A DNA stretch of 64,000 nt from Globisporangium splendens (lineage: Eukaryota; Oomycota; Peronosporomycetes; Pythiales; Pythiaceae): positions 28,389-92,388 of the forward strand of contig VFIW01000144.1 of the NCBI GenBank assembly GCA_006386115.1. Reading direction: 5' to 3'. Each line of letters starts with the position of its first letter. The stretch's first letter is position 1. This document shows, one piece after another, positions 53,709-64,000 of this stretch. The position numbers and the translations under genes were made by a program. The notes beneath the pieces were generated by a model. That model made no database searches. It was not told the DNA's origin and worked only from the letters and a program-made list of their open reading frames with translations.

Positions 53709-54259
53709 GGGTGTTTAGCGAGATGCGAGCAGGGATTAGTGCCTTTGCTCATTTGCTGTTTGGTTGAGGTCTCGATTGCTATGTTCTTCTGCTTCGACTT
53801 GGTGGATTTTCAGAGACGAGATGATGAAAGAACGCTCAAGACCGCCTGGACTCGGACAAAATGCGAGCCCATAGTCTGAGTCATTCCTTTGGCGCATTGT
53901 AATTTGGCTTCTTGCAAGCGTTAGACACCAGTACGATCGATTAAGCTCTGTGTCAGTTGACAATGCACCCGACTTCTTTGGATTGTAAATGCTGTGTGGG
54001 GCTCAACTCTGGTTGCTACAATGCAAACTACTTGATCTACCCATTGTCACTTGGAGTACAGACGTATGCCAGATAGAGTGATAAATGCGATTAATACATT
54101 TCCTATTTGCCCTTGTCGCACGATCGTCAAACCAAGCGCTGCGATTCAGGCGCGACGTCTCTCTCTCTCTCTCTCATGTGCGGCCATTGATCGAGCCGCT
54201 AGCGTGTTGCAACGCACGCCGACCATCAGCATTACGCCGTCACCGTTCCGAGGAGCTCT
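53709..54259. other. Intergenic region with (CT)n microsatellite
   Basis: A CT run lies at about 54160-54176. No gene recognised. Confidence 0.5.
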
Positions 54260-55647
54260 TTAATCAAATAAGCGTGGTGTTACGTTTAGCGCTCGCGATA
54301 CCCTTCTTACTCCAGATGCCCTTGCAGGTGGCTTGCAACATGCAAGTACTTGGGCTTCAAGGTCAATTTCCGCAGATCCATTCAGGATGCATCGTACACG
54401 TGATTGCAGCCGATAGAACGGAATCGACGACCCAGCACCACTGCACACGGGTGTGTTGTCTGCATAGACAGCGGCGCCGTTCGCTGACAAGATGCCATTG
54501 ACCCAAGACGGAAGCTTCTCCAGTCGCGTGGACTCCATCGACAGCAACTGCAGCCCAGACAAATTGGAGCCGCTGCTGCTCAAGTGCTGGAACTCTGGGA
54601 GCTCCGCGATGGGATTCCCATTCAGCCAGACATGCTTGTTGTTCTCCAAGAGCGCAGATGGGACTTCTTGGATCGCGTTCCCACGCAGTGAGAGTTCATG
54701 GAGCTGTAGTGTCGTCGTCACGCTTGTAGGCACGACAGCAGTGACGAAGATTTTGTGGCAGTGCGCGGTTTCACTGCGATGACGTCTTTCCAATCTGGCG
54801 GCGTGACGTGGACTTGGTTCATTGACAGATCGAGGTGGATCGCGAGCATTGCCACCACAGCATGTAGCCCAACGAGAAGATGGAGGTTAGAGAGAATCCG
54901 ACGCACTGGCGGTCCCAAAGACGTCGCAAAAACGGAGGTTCAGCAGCACCTTCACCATGCACGGGTCATCGCTCGAGCGTCTTCTTGACAAGAGCAAGTA
55001 TTTACCATAGGTTTCGTTGGTTTGTGGGACGAGAGGACCGATGGGTACGATCAGCACTGCAGTGATATCGAGCCGCAACATGGGAAGAATATTGGATACG
55101 AGTCGTCGCGGCAATGGATTTGCTTTTTGCATCAAAATATGAGCAGCGAGAGGCAGCCAGCAGCTGATGATGATCACGGCGATGCTGCTGCGAGTGGCTT
55201 CGCTTTTGGCGCCGGTGCCGAGTTGAGACCGTTCCTTTCCGCGCTACTACTGTGCACACTCTCGAATGGCTGGACCTGGTCGTTTGACGCGGGACTGGCT
55301 GCTGCTGTCACCATTACAGGAGTAACTCGTACGCGTGTTCTAAAGCAGCGTGCTTTCTGCAAAAGCATGGCTAGCATCAAGCCAAAGTGGATACTTGCAA
55401 AGAGACTGCAGGAGGCAACAACGAGCTGGCATTCTGCGACAATGGCGTCGTCATTATGAGCCACGAACAATGGTACTTGCAATTGCAGCGTGTGCGTCAA
55501 AGTCTGCCGCAGGATTGCGAGCACGACGTACCCGATTCCGATTGCTGCATGCAGCAAGAGTTTCCCGCTCCAGAATACACGAGACGCGTTTGCGTAGACC
55601 GAGGTGGGGCTGCTCGTTTGTCCCAATTGCTGGGTTGTCCTGCTCAT
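54260..55647 (-). pseudogene. Oomycete LRR membrane protein gene with three frame breaks
   Basis: From ATG 55647 the protein has a multi-TM N-terminal part (LLLHAAIGIGYVVLAILRQT; LFASIHFGLMLAMLL), a second TM region (IAVIIISCWLPLAAHILM), a further hydrophobic segment (NLHLLVGLHAVVAMLAIHL), then leucine-rich repeats (LHELSLRGNAIQEVPSALL; LEKLPSWV) and a Cys-rich tail. The frame must change at about 55236-55238, 54918 and 54750, each at an A or G homopolymer and each one base. No introns fit these points. It belongs to the TM-LRR proteins common in oomycetes. Either three sequencing errors or a decaying gene. Confidence 0.65.
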
Positions 55648-55870
55648 CGACAGCGGCGATGGCACGATGGCATTGAGCGCGGGCGATGACGCAATGGCAT
55701 GCAACTGCGTGGGCAATGACGTGGTCTGGCGTGTGAAGGCGCTCGGGTACACGGTGGCATCCTGCCGAGGCAGCGGAGGCAACGCTGACGCGAGTGAAAC
55801 ACAAAGGAAGCATTCCAGCACCGAAAGGCGCTTGATACGTGCTGCATAACGTCACAAAGAAAGCACATCA

Positions 55871-56287
55871 TCAGTCGTTACATATGATATGAGCCATCAC
55901 TGCAAAAGAAGCAACAAAAATATTCAACGTACGCTCCAAATTCCTCACTTCAATTCCACGCTCTGGTGATACCACCAAGATGTGAAGGCTCTCAGGGCTA
56001 GACGCGAAGTCCACTCCAAAGTACTCAAGATCAAGCTCGAGCAATGGACACATTTCCGTATACCTGCCGCAAATCTCGTCAACTCCTCCTTTCAGCAGCT
56101 CGCCGAGATCTTCGACTTTCAACCAACTGCCGTCCTTCTTCGCAAGGTACAACTCCAAAGACCTCGCAGGGAACGGGAACTTGTTCTGCGTTATGATCTC
56201 CTTCAATTCGTGCACGGTGCAGTTCAGCTCGATGTTCACAGGAAACACGGTTTGTTGTCCCACCACGGCGCAATGGAGGCTCGGCAT
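55871..56287 (-). CDS. Crinkler (CRN)-type N-terminal domain protein, no effector domain
   Basis: 138 residues from ATG 56287. The fold and motif match CRN N-termini: MPSLHCAVVGQQTVFPV start, a ubiquitin-like segment, the LELYLAKKDG motif (Pythium-type LxLYLAK variant of LxLFLAK), SWL, a predicted second helix region and HILVVSPE at the usual end of the DI-type domain. CRN proteins are host-translocated effectors whose C-terminal domains act in the plant nucleus. Here the frame ends after ~25 further hydrophobic residues, with no C-terminal domain. A GT donor at 55935 exists but the only close acceptor makes a 33-nt intron that still ends at a stop. Probably a truncated or decoy member. Confidence 0.7.
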   Translation of the reverse strand: MPSLHCAVVGQQTVFPVNIELNCTVHELKEIITQNKFPFPARSLELYLAKKDGSWLKVEDLGELLKGGVDEICGRYTEMCPLLELDLEYFGVDFASSPESLHILVVSPERGIEVRNLERTLNIFVASFAVMAHIICND

Positions 56288-59200
56288 GCTTTTGGTTCGA
56301 TCCGGCGAATTTGCAAATGCAGGAGTCCCTATCACTTCGACAGAGAAAGAACAAAGCGAACCGCGTTCAGTTGAAAGAAGTTGACAACATTTTGAAAGCG
56401 GTTGAAAGCTTCAACGCAGCGGACACCACGAACCACTGCCCCAGAGCAACCAAACATGTGAGGTCGCACAAGTTGCAATGCAACCCACAATACCCAGCAG
56501 CTCATGCGCACATCACATCCTGTGCCGCTGATCTGATAACCATTCACTTGATCGAGAGTGAACTTCAAGGCATTGCATGTTGAATCGCATCGAGATGTAG
56601 CTCCACAGACGACGACGATGCGCTGTGGATGGTTGCCCACACGATTGGAATGCTACCGTTTAGCATTCGACCCTAGCTCAAATAGAGAGACAACTTCAAT
56701 GTGGATGGCTGCTGGCGCCTGTCGCGGCTCATCCATGGTGTCGCTTTGACCACTGTACAAGAAGAGCCATGCGCGTAGCCACGTGAGTGAGCCGCGTCCA
56801 TCGAAACAATCGCACGCTTGACACTGGATACAGCACGACAGGAAAACCGAATGAACAATGTGCTGTTGCTGTGAGCCGCAATCAGGAGAGCGGCAATGAA
56901 GCTCCTCAGACCGCAGCCACCGCTGCTGCCTCGCAAGAAGCATGCGTTCACAACCTCCTGCAGAACACGCACGGATGATCGAAGCAGACAGGCATTTAAC
57001 ACTCGCGTGAGCGAGGAGAAAGAGTGCCAACGCGTGAGCCTCAGTCGCATCGCTGCGTCCATGCTCATTCAATTGTAAAAGTGGGAAAAGCCATGTGCGA
57101 CAGCAGAACCCATCGAACCGCATACTTGACACTTGGGTACAATACAAATCAGCAGACACTCACAGCGAAAAAACTATCGAACAGCATACTCGAAAAGACG
57201 CGGATCTTGCTTGTGTGGTTGGCTCTCTGCCTCCAAATATTGGCACTGAGTGAGGGCAGAGGGAATCGTGACAGCTTGGCAACAGGTCCATCCGTTTTTC
57301 TGGTGCGCGTTAGACAGCCAATCGGCTCTGCATTCGTTTGCATCACGCGCTGCACTTCCCCACGTCACCACCGACAACCTCTGATGGGCATGCGCGCATT
57401 CTCAAGTACTGTGGACCGCTTCTTGAAGCACCAGAATGCTGAGCCCGATTGCATTCTTTCCCTTGGTCCACGTGCGATCTTCAACAGACACACAAGTGTG
57501 ATGACAAACGAATGTGCATTTTGCTCGTGTGTACCCATGTGCCCTTTGTAAGGCAAAATGCGCGCAACAACGACATGACTGATTTTCTTTGCTGGACGAA
57601 TGCACCCGTTGCGAAAGAAAGAAAGGAAGAAGAAGAAAAAAAGAAACGATATGGCCACGCCATATACGATCCAAAAATGCGTGTGTGCTGCAACAGTATT
57701 GCTTGCAGGAACAACAAGCCCGCATTTTCGCGTTTGGACGACGCCGCAAAAATGCGTTGCGAGCGCTTACTGTCTGCAGACACCAACCAAAATGAAAGAG
57801 CTGCAGAGAGTCCGTCTCTTGGTTTCCCAGAACAGCGCACATCCTCCTCAGCGCCGCCACCGAGGACATGCGCCAGCCACGCATAGAGAGAGCTCCATCG
57901 ACGGCCGATCCAACGAATATTCGAATGCCATTCATGTCATGTGAGAGCAAACAAACAAGGAAAGAAACACATGGCGCACAAAGATCCTGGCGCCATAGGC
58001 TGTTGCGTAGGTTCTCGAATGCATTCCAGAAGGGTTGCGACACTTGACAAGAGACCGAAATGGCAGGGAATATGCTGTTTGGCAGGAATAAGTGGAACGT
58101 GGCTGTGCAATCCGTTCTTCCTGGGTGCTGGGGTTTCGCAGGTTCCCAGCTGGACCGTGCGTTTGTGCGTTTGGTTGTTTGTTGCTGGGTGCGCGCACAC
58201 TCTCTTTTGGCGAAAATTACGGTCCGCTTTGTCACACCGTCTGCGGATTTTGCAAGCGCCAGATCACTCTCCATGTAGTCATCTTCGTTTCCAAACACGT
58301 TGTAGCAGGCATATAATATTTGGCAGGCTGACAGTTTTGGGGTGCGACTTTGTGGACAGAGTTCTTGCGATCAGATCTGACGAGTCCTACATTATAATTA
58401 CGAAAGGTTCTTCTGGATGCGCAGATGACTACAAAGAGCGTTGTCTGGATCTGGATTTTTGGTTTGCGGATCTCCACCTGTAACTGCAAGTAATAAATCG
58501 AAAATGACCGCTCGAGTTGCAGAAGGCTCAAAGACGGGGTAGGTTTAGAATCCACACCCCTATTCCACTTTGTACAAAAAACCCTTCTTCTCGGACACCG
58601 TGGTTTCGAAAGAAAACACTTGCAAACGCAAAAAGCAAAGACAACCCATTCGAGGTTTTTTGAGCAGGTTGTGACGCGATGCTCGCACCGGATGTGTCGC
58701 GATGGTTTCGCCGCGTCTTTTTGCCCAAAGACAGAAGGAGACAGAAGATAGAAGAAGCAAGATGGAGACGAACGCGCAGACTAACACGCGCATTAAAGAA
58801 GAGCTCTTCGTGTCGCAATGCGCATTGTGCGCGATTTGTGTCGTGCTCCGAGTAAGCGTGGGGTGGTTCAATCAGAGCCGTCATCACGGTGCGTGGATAC
58901 GTCCGGAGAAGCGCGACTCGGTTGTTCCCCCGTTCTGACCATCTGACCTGAAAGAAACAGTGGGACGACGGTTTGTGTTGCACTTCAAAACCTCGCTCGT
59001 AAGGTTTTTTTTTTTCAACTTTTGTGATTTCTTGACCGACAGCGTTGACTCGATCCGTGGTGTGTGTGTGAACAAACCTCTCGAAAGAGCAACGCTGCAA
59101 AAATAAAACCTTGGTTCCGAGGTTTAAGAAGATGAGGTGAGGAGAGGAGCACGCACCCGTGCGGAGAGGGGGAGGGAAAACAGGATGGGGGTTTGGGGAA

Positions 59201-59545
59201 AACTTGCGCGGACAGGAGGGAGGTACGCAAGCAGAGCGGGTGAACGTGCTGGTTTTTTTTCCTTCCTTCTTGCTGCGTCTGTTGTTCCAGACCCGCCTGC
59301 CTGCCCTCCTTCGGCCTGTGGTTGTGTGTTGCTGTGCTGTCTGCGAGCTTTAGTTTTTTTTCTTGCGCGCGCCGCTCGCTTTGCCTGCCTTCCCTCTCTC
59401 CTGTGCCTTCCTTCGTGCACGGCAGCCTCAAGAGACGACTGGTGACGACGCGACTCATTTCTCGTTCTTCTCCATCGCTGCCGCCGCCTCCTCCTCCTTC
59501 ATCTATCGTCTGTCGGTCGCCTCTCTACCAATCGCGCGTGTGAGA
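56288..59545. other. Gene-poor region
   Basis: Over 3 kb without a recognisable gene. Stop codons are sparse on both strands, giving many 100-300 codon frames. Three AAACCT/AGGTTT-type inverted motifs occur between 58640 and 59125. One long orphan ORF is listed separately. Confidence 0.45.
57402..58274 (-). CDS. Orphan ORF of 290 codons, doubtful
   Basis: Open from ATG 58274 to 57402. The product would be Cys-, Ser- and Phe-rich with a hydrophobic run (SFFLLLPFFL) and no motif. Codon usage shows no G/C third-position bias, unlike the genes around. Length alone makes it improbable by chance in neutral sequence, hence listed. Confidence 0.15.
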   Translation of the reverse strand: MESDLALAKSADGVTKRTVIFAKRECARTQQQTTKRTNARSSWEPAKPQHPGRTDCTATFHLFLPNSIFPAISVSCQVSQPFWNAFENLRNSLWRQDLCAPCVSFLVCLLSHDMNGIRIFVGSAVDGALSMRGWRMSSVAALRRMCAVLGNQETDSLQLFHFGWCLQTVSARNAFLRRRPNAKMRACCSCKQYCCSTHAFLDRIWRGHIVSFFLLLPFFLSQRVHSSSKENQSCRCCAHFALQRAHGYTRAKCTFVCHHTCVSVEDRTWTKGKNAIGLSILVLQEAVHST

Positions 59546-59605
59546 GTGAGTGCCTCCCCTGTTTCGATATCCCGTCCCGCCCTTCTTTTTTGCTTGGTTG
59601 AGCAG
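59546..59605 (+). other. Probable 5'-UTR intron of the TTP-like gene
   Basis: GTGAGTGC donor and a pyrimidine tract ending TTGAGCAG bound a 60-nt interval 90 nt before the ATG at 59695, in a long CT-rich leader. Confidence 0.4.
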
Positions 59606-59694
59606 AAAGACACGTGCGCGCAATTTGCGTCAACAACTGAACCCCCGAGCCACTTGTTTGAACATCGAGAAAGACAAGCAAGCAAGCACACAAG

Positions 59695-59942
59695 ATGTTG
59701 CTCTCGTCCATGGACCATTTGAACTACTACTCGCTGCCCAAGGACAACTTCCTCCAGCTGGACACGAGCGTGAACGACGGCTACGACCTCCAAGGCGACG
59801 ATGGGTACCTGAACGAGGAGAACAGTCCGAAGAACGGCACCAAGTCGTCGCTCTACAAGACGGAGCTTTGCAAGCGTTTCTCCGAGTTCGGCAACTGTCG
59901 CTATGGAGGTATGTCTTGCTTGGTAGCTACAGTTTTAATTCC

Positions 59943-59975
<33 letters not shown>

Positions 59976-60999
59976 GACACTGACCTGATTGTGTATCTAT
60001 CTTTGTGTAATTGCAGCCAAGTGCCAGTTTGCGCACGGTCTCGCGGAGCTGCGCCATGTGGTGCGCCACCCCAAGTACAAGACGACCAAGTGCAAGTCGT
60101 ACTGGGGATCGGGCCACTGTCCGTACGGCAGCCGCTGCCGCTTCATCCATGAGGAAGTCGAGGGCTACAATGCGCCGCAGTACTCGCCGCAGGGGATGGG
60201 CTCGATGGGCAACATGTTTTTGGTGGACAAGGACCGCATGGGTGGCATGAACGGGCTCGGTGTGCCTCCACCGTCGGACCTGGGTTCGTCGTCTGTGAAC
60301 AGCAATTACCTGTACGGCGACCACCACCACCACCACCACGTGGCGGACCACATGGCGGACCACATGGGTGTGCCGAGCATGACGTCGTACCAGAAGGAGT
60401 ACTCTTTGCTGTCGTCCTTTGACAAGAGCACGTGGGGCAGCACGCGTCCTGCTCCCAAGTTAAATTATGCGGGTGACCACTTTGGCACCTTACCACAAGT
60501 GTCGTCTGTGCCTGGCGCCATCGGCTCGATGCCGTTGTCGTCGCCTACGAGCAGCAACCAGACCAGCACCAACGGCGCGCAGCCAAGCTACCCGGACCTT
60601 CAGGATGCCATTGACGCGTTGATGAAGTTTTCGCTCACGCAGGAGAACGAGTCGCCGTCGAACGCTGTTGTCGGTACGATCAGCACCACGCCTGTGGATG
60701 CGTCGTCGGTTGGCGCGGCTGCGGGCAGCGAGTCGTTGGCGCGGTCGGCGTCGAGCTCGGCGTTGATCCACAAGAAGGACTTTTCTCTGGAGTCGGACGA
60801 GCTGTGGAAGGAATTTTCGTCGTCGTCGGTGCCGTCGTCGGTGGACTTTGGTTCTAGCGAGAAGCTGGACACGTCGCGCTGGTCGTCGGGTCTTGTGCTG
60901 AACCTGGACACGACGAAGCCGTTCGACGTGAACGAGAAGAAGTCTGGCTCGGGCAGCGAGCACAGTCCTCGCCTGAGCGTGTTCGAGCGCTTCCACTAG
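59695..60999 (+). CDS. Tristetraprolin-type tandem CCCH zinc-finger protein
   Basis: Two exons 59695-59908 and 60017-60999; 398 residues. The tandem finger unit is textbook: YKTELCKRFSEFGNCRYG, AKCQFAHG, the linker HPKYKTTKCKSYW, then CPYGSRCRFIH, with C-x8-C-x5-C-x3-H spacing. Such proteins bind UAUUUA-type AU-rich elements and promote mRNA deadenylation. The remaining ~270 residues are Ser/His/Asp-rich and disordered, with a HHHHHH run and several SP sites. The intron splits the first finger and carries (AT)n(GT)n. Very high third-position G+C suggests strong expression. Confidence 0.92.
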
Positions 61000-61393
61000 A
61001 GCGTGCGCTCCCCCGTTTTGTCGTGAGTGTGTGGTGCTGATCGAACGCGCGCGAGAGAACGAGCAAGTTGTCTGCTGCTGCTATGTATTGACCCGCGACC
61101 GGCTCGGTCCGATATTGTGAAGATGCTGCTGCCTTGGTTGACGCCACTGTCAGCGAGCTCGCCCGCCCAACCAACCCCCTATTTACATTCCTATAAATAT
61201 TACTACTATTACTGTTTCGATAGCTATTTATTATTTGCTGGGCAGAAGTAGACGCTTCCATCCACTTGTAGCTGTGAAAGAAAGAAGAAAAAAGAGAGAG
61301 AGAGACACCACACATAAAGGCATAAACAAAGAGCATGCACATGAAGAAGCCATTCTTTCTCTGTGTTAGCTGTAGGGCAATTTCTCATCATCA
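61000..61393. other. 3' intergenic region
   Basis: TTP-like gene 3' region with an AT-rich, possibly regulatory stretch near 61180-61240, then the 3' end of the convergent small gene. No gene seen. Confidence 0.5.
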
Positions 61394-61812
61394 TTAGGCG
61401 TTCTTGATGGGCGGGCTTTTGCGCTTGGGCGACTTGGACGTTTTCTTCTTGCCGTCGCCCACGCCGTGCAGGTTCTGCACGCGCGCGCGCTGCACGACCT
61501 TGTCCTTGGGCACAGCGATGTCGGGCTTCTTCTTCGGCTTGCGGTCCGGCAGCACGACCATGCGGCGGCGCGCGGCCCAGTCGCGGCAGAACCGGATGAG
61601 CGCCCACAGGCACGGACACGTGAACACCATCGTGTACACCGTGATGAGCATGATGTAGTCTACATAGAAGGCGGAAGCGGTTGGTTATTGAAATGAAGCA
61701 TTGGAACAGAGATGGGGGACATAGTAGAGAGCGAAGGGGTATGGGACGTACTGATGTCTTCGCCCTGGAGCTGAAGGATGAGGATGAGGATCGCGATCTC
61801 CACTTTCTCCAT
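61394..61812 (-). CDS. Small membrane protein with basic tail
   Basis: Two exons 61812-61752 and 61659-61394; 108 residues. Two hydrophobic segments (VEIAILILILQL; IMLITVYTMVFTCPCLWALI) are followed by a strongly basic C-terminus (RRRMVVLPDRKPKKKP; KKKTSKSPKRKS). Family not recognised; a short ER or organelle membrane protein is plausible. The splice restores one frame and both exons have high third-position G+C. Confidence 0.7.
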
Positions 61813-62266
61813 AATGCTCTCGCTTCAATTGCACCGCCAATGCTACACGCGCGCGCAGAAGAGCGCTTGGGACTTGCGCTCTCTTCTGCTGATCAGGATT
61901 GTTCAGTGTCAAAGGTCGCGCGACCATGACCTTTGGAACTCACGGACAGCACTGGTGGCAAAGACGCTCGCCGGTTCTTCAATAGGCAGAGAGAGAGAGA
62001 GAGAGATGCGCAGTCACACACACGCGGACTAGCTATAGACAATGCATGGCGATGAGCATCTAGTTTGCACACACTCCGAGTCCTAGAGCGAGAGAATCAG
62101 GCGCTGCGACGCACGCCGCCATGGTGATGTGAGCCCAACACCAACATCCACCATATCGAACATTATCGCACCTAATCGGGGATGCAAATAGTACTTTATC
62201 GGAGTGCTGCAGTTCGTTGTGTGTCTTTGCATGAGTGGAGCTGTCGTTTTCGTTTTGCGAGCGAAC
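61813..62266. other. Divergent intergenic region
   Basis: Holds an (AG)n run near 61985-62006. It must contain the promoters of the small membrane protein (-) and the EF-hand gene (+). Confidence 0.5.
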
Positions 62267-63947
62267 ATGCACCGCTTTTCCACGGCGGCGGCGTCCACGG
62301 CGGCGACGTCCGTCGAGTCTGCGAAGAGCAAGTGGTCGTTCATCCACAAGATGTTCCAGCATGTGCCGATCGGTGCGTAGTGTATGCCTGTGCGCGCGGC
62401 GTCTCTGTACAAACCCTGTGTGTGTGTGTGTTCGGCTGTTGAGTTAAATGATTGACGCAATGTGTGCGTGGAAATGCAGGCGAGCTCGTGGAGATGAAGA
62501 CGATTGCGTCTGTGCAGCGCCTCGTGGAGCAGATCCCCAGTGACTCAGTGCCCAAGCGCTTGGCGTCTTCAGGTAGTAGCGGCCAAGGGTATGCGCAGTG
62601 GTTGCAGCAATACCAAGCGAGTAAGCAGTGGCAGAGCACTTCGCACCTCGACAAGGTAGAAGCAGACTGCGTCCGTTGTATGTTGGCGCTGTTATTGCTG
62701 TTCAGGCAATGACAACAAATGCTATGCGCTTTTTCTTTTTTTGTTGTGATTTGGTTCATTGCAGCAAGAGTTTGAAGCGCTGGTGCAGGACTCGGTCTCG
62801 TATTTGAAGACGATTGAGGACGCCACATGGGAGGAGAAGCCAAAGATTGGCGTGATCGAAGAGAGCGACATCGTGACGCCAGAGGCGAGCGAGTATATCG
62901 AAGCTTTTAAAGTGAAGCTTGCAAAGCACAAGTGCGCGAATGCCGCCAAGTACTTTGAGCAGCTGGATAAAGACAAGGATGGTACGATGTTGCGCCATCA
63001 ATTACATAGAAGCTATGCTATGACACTTTGCTCTAACGAATATGACTGTGGTGGTGCTTTAACAGGCAAAGTGAGTGTTGAAGATGCAGACAAGCTGCTG
63101 TGTGTGCTCACGAATGGAAGCACAAACGATTGGTTACAGAGTAAGCATCATATACGCCCGTCATCTTTTTGCACAGTGAATCTGATGGAATGCCGTGTGC
63201 CTTTGTGTTTCTCAGGCCAATTCCAGCTTTTTGATGCTGATAGCGACAACACTGTGAACGAGACTGAATCGAGACTCATCTTGGAATCGATGGTCGAGAC
63301 GCAGAAAACGGTTCTCGCAGAGATTTTCGCACTCCACGTACGTCTTTCATCCCCTCTCGTGGTGCTGCTATAGCATCATGAGACTTCTGTTCAGTGAGAT
63401 TTTCGTTGTGAATCTAAACATGCCGTTGAAAATTTCATTGCAGGTGGACAACTTGCCCAAGAAGCACCCGAAATTGCTGACAAAGAGCATGAAAGAGGAG
63501 GACTGGAAATCCAAGATCCCAGAGAAAATCCGCTGCGTGTTCCACTTTGCCGAGAAAGAAGACGCCGAAAACAAACTGCTCGCGTGGGACTACTTTAAGG
63601 AATCACAGGTTCGTACAAAGTCGGTGACTCTTGCGGATGTTGGCGGCTTGAACCCAGTGACCTACCTCATTCTGTTGTTTCAAATGATAGGAGGCCGAAT
63701 TGCCGGAGCTCGACGACATCCTCGGTGTCTACGCCAAGGGGTTCTACGACGACAGGTGCGCGCAAGCAGCTTACATTTACCCAAATGCACTTGAGACTTT
63801 GCTGAAGTCATGCTGATTAACTTTGTCGGCATATTTTGCAGATTCACGTTCTACGAGCGCAAGCGCGACCGCCGGGACACGCGCATCAAGGGTCTGCTGC
63901 TCGCTGCGGCCATCGGCGTGGGGGACTACGTCGCCACCATTATCTAA
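62267..63947 (+). CDS. EF-hand protein with mitochondrial-type presequence and C-terminal hydrophobic segment
   Basis: Eight exons 62267-62372, 62480-62655, 62765-62981, 63066-63140, 63216-63337, 63444-63608, 63691-63755, 63842-63947 join to 343 residues, all GT-AG. N-terminus MHRFSTAAASTAATSVES is presequence-like. Two EF-hand loops: DKDKDGKVSVED (ligands D, D, D, D at standard spacing, split by an intron) and DADSDNTVNETE. The end is a basic stretch plus LLLAAAIGVGDYVATII, a possible membrane helix. A Ca-regulated mitochondrial protein is inferred; no specific family recognised. Confidence 0.83.
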
Positions 63948-64000
63948 CGCTTTTGTCATTTTCCATTTTCGCACACTTGTGAATATGCCAATAGAGTTTT

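Overview
The window reads as nuclear DNA of an oomycete, most likely a Pythium-type species (Pythium or Globisporangium). The reasons are dense genes with many 50-110 nt GT-AG introns and high G+C at third codon positions, a Crinkler-type N-terminal domain carrying the LxLYLAK variant I associate with Pythium rather than Phytophthora, and Ty3/Gypsy chromoviruses and LINE debris of the oomycete type. This is inference from gene content; no marker gene such as rRNA is present.

Layout. 1-35.3 kb is a gene-dense block: a coiled-coil gene running off the left edge (-), a JMJD4-type hydroxylase (-), an RME-8/DNAJC13 N-terminal region fused to a cytochrome b5-like domain (+), a FANCE-like protein (-), ZC3H3-like CCCH protein (-), syntaxin-5 (+), a CUE/PX/VPS9 Rab-GEF (+), a TKL kinase with one membrane anchor (+), pyrroline-5-carboxylate reductase (+), Mediator 17 (-), a SANT/trihelix-like DNA-binding protein (+), a FYVE/F-box/SAM/trypsin-like protein (-), an EF-hand/MYND protein (+), a purple acid phosphatase (+) and a globin (+). 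Several are divergent pairs sharing short promoters. Exon structures were solved by hand; all multi-exon models given without a caveat close in frame.

35.3-49 kb is a transposon nest: a decayed LINE 3' end, a second 5'-truncated LINE inserted with an 18-bp target duplication, a minus-strand Gypsy gag-protease remnant, and inside its gag a 8.5-kb plus-strand chromovirus (LTRs 39734-40268 and 47737-48195). Both Gypsy elements carry textbook -1 ribosomal frameshift signals (slippery heptamer plus stem-loop) at gag-pro. The chromovirus also has a 514-codon antisense ORF between pol and the 3' LTR, overlapping the chromodomain gene by about 575 bp. This is the strongest candidate for an undescribed system here.

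49-64 kb: a mitochondrial-type protein, a membrane-anchored thaumatin-like protein, a gene-poor stretch with a broken LRR membrane-protein gene and a Crinkler N-terminal domain without an effector domain, then a TTP-type tandem CCCH protein, a small two-TM protein and an EF-hand protein with a C-terminal hydrophobic segment. Several single-base frame breaks lie in homopolymers (near 652, 28362, 54750, 54918, 55237), so assembly error must be separated from true gene decay.
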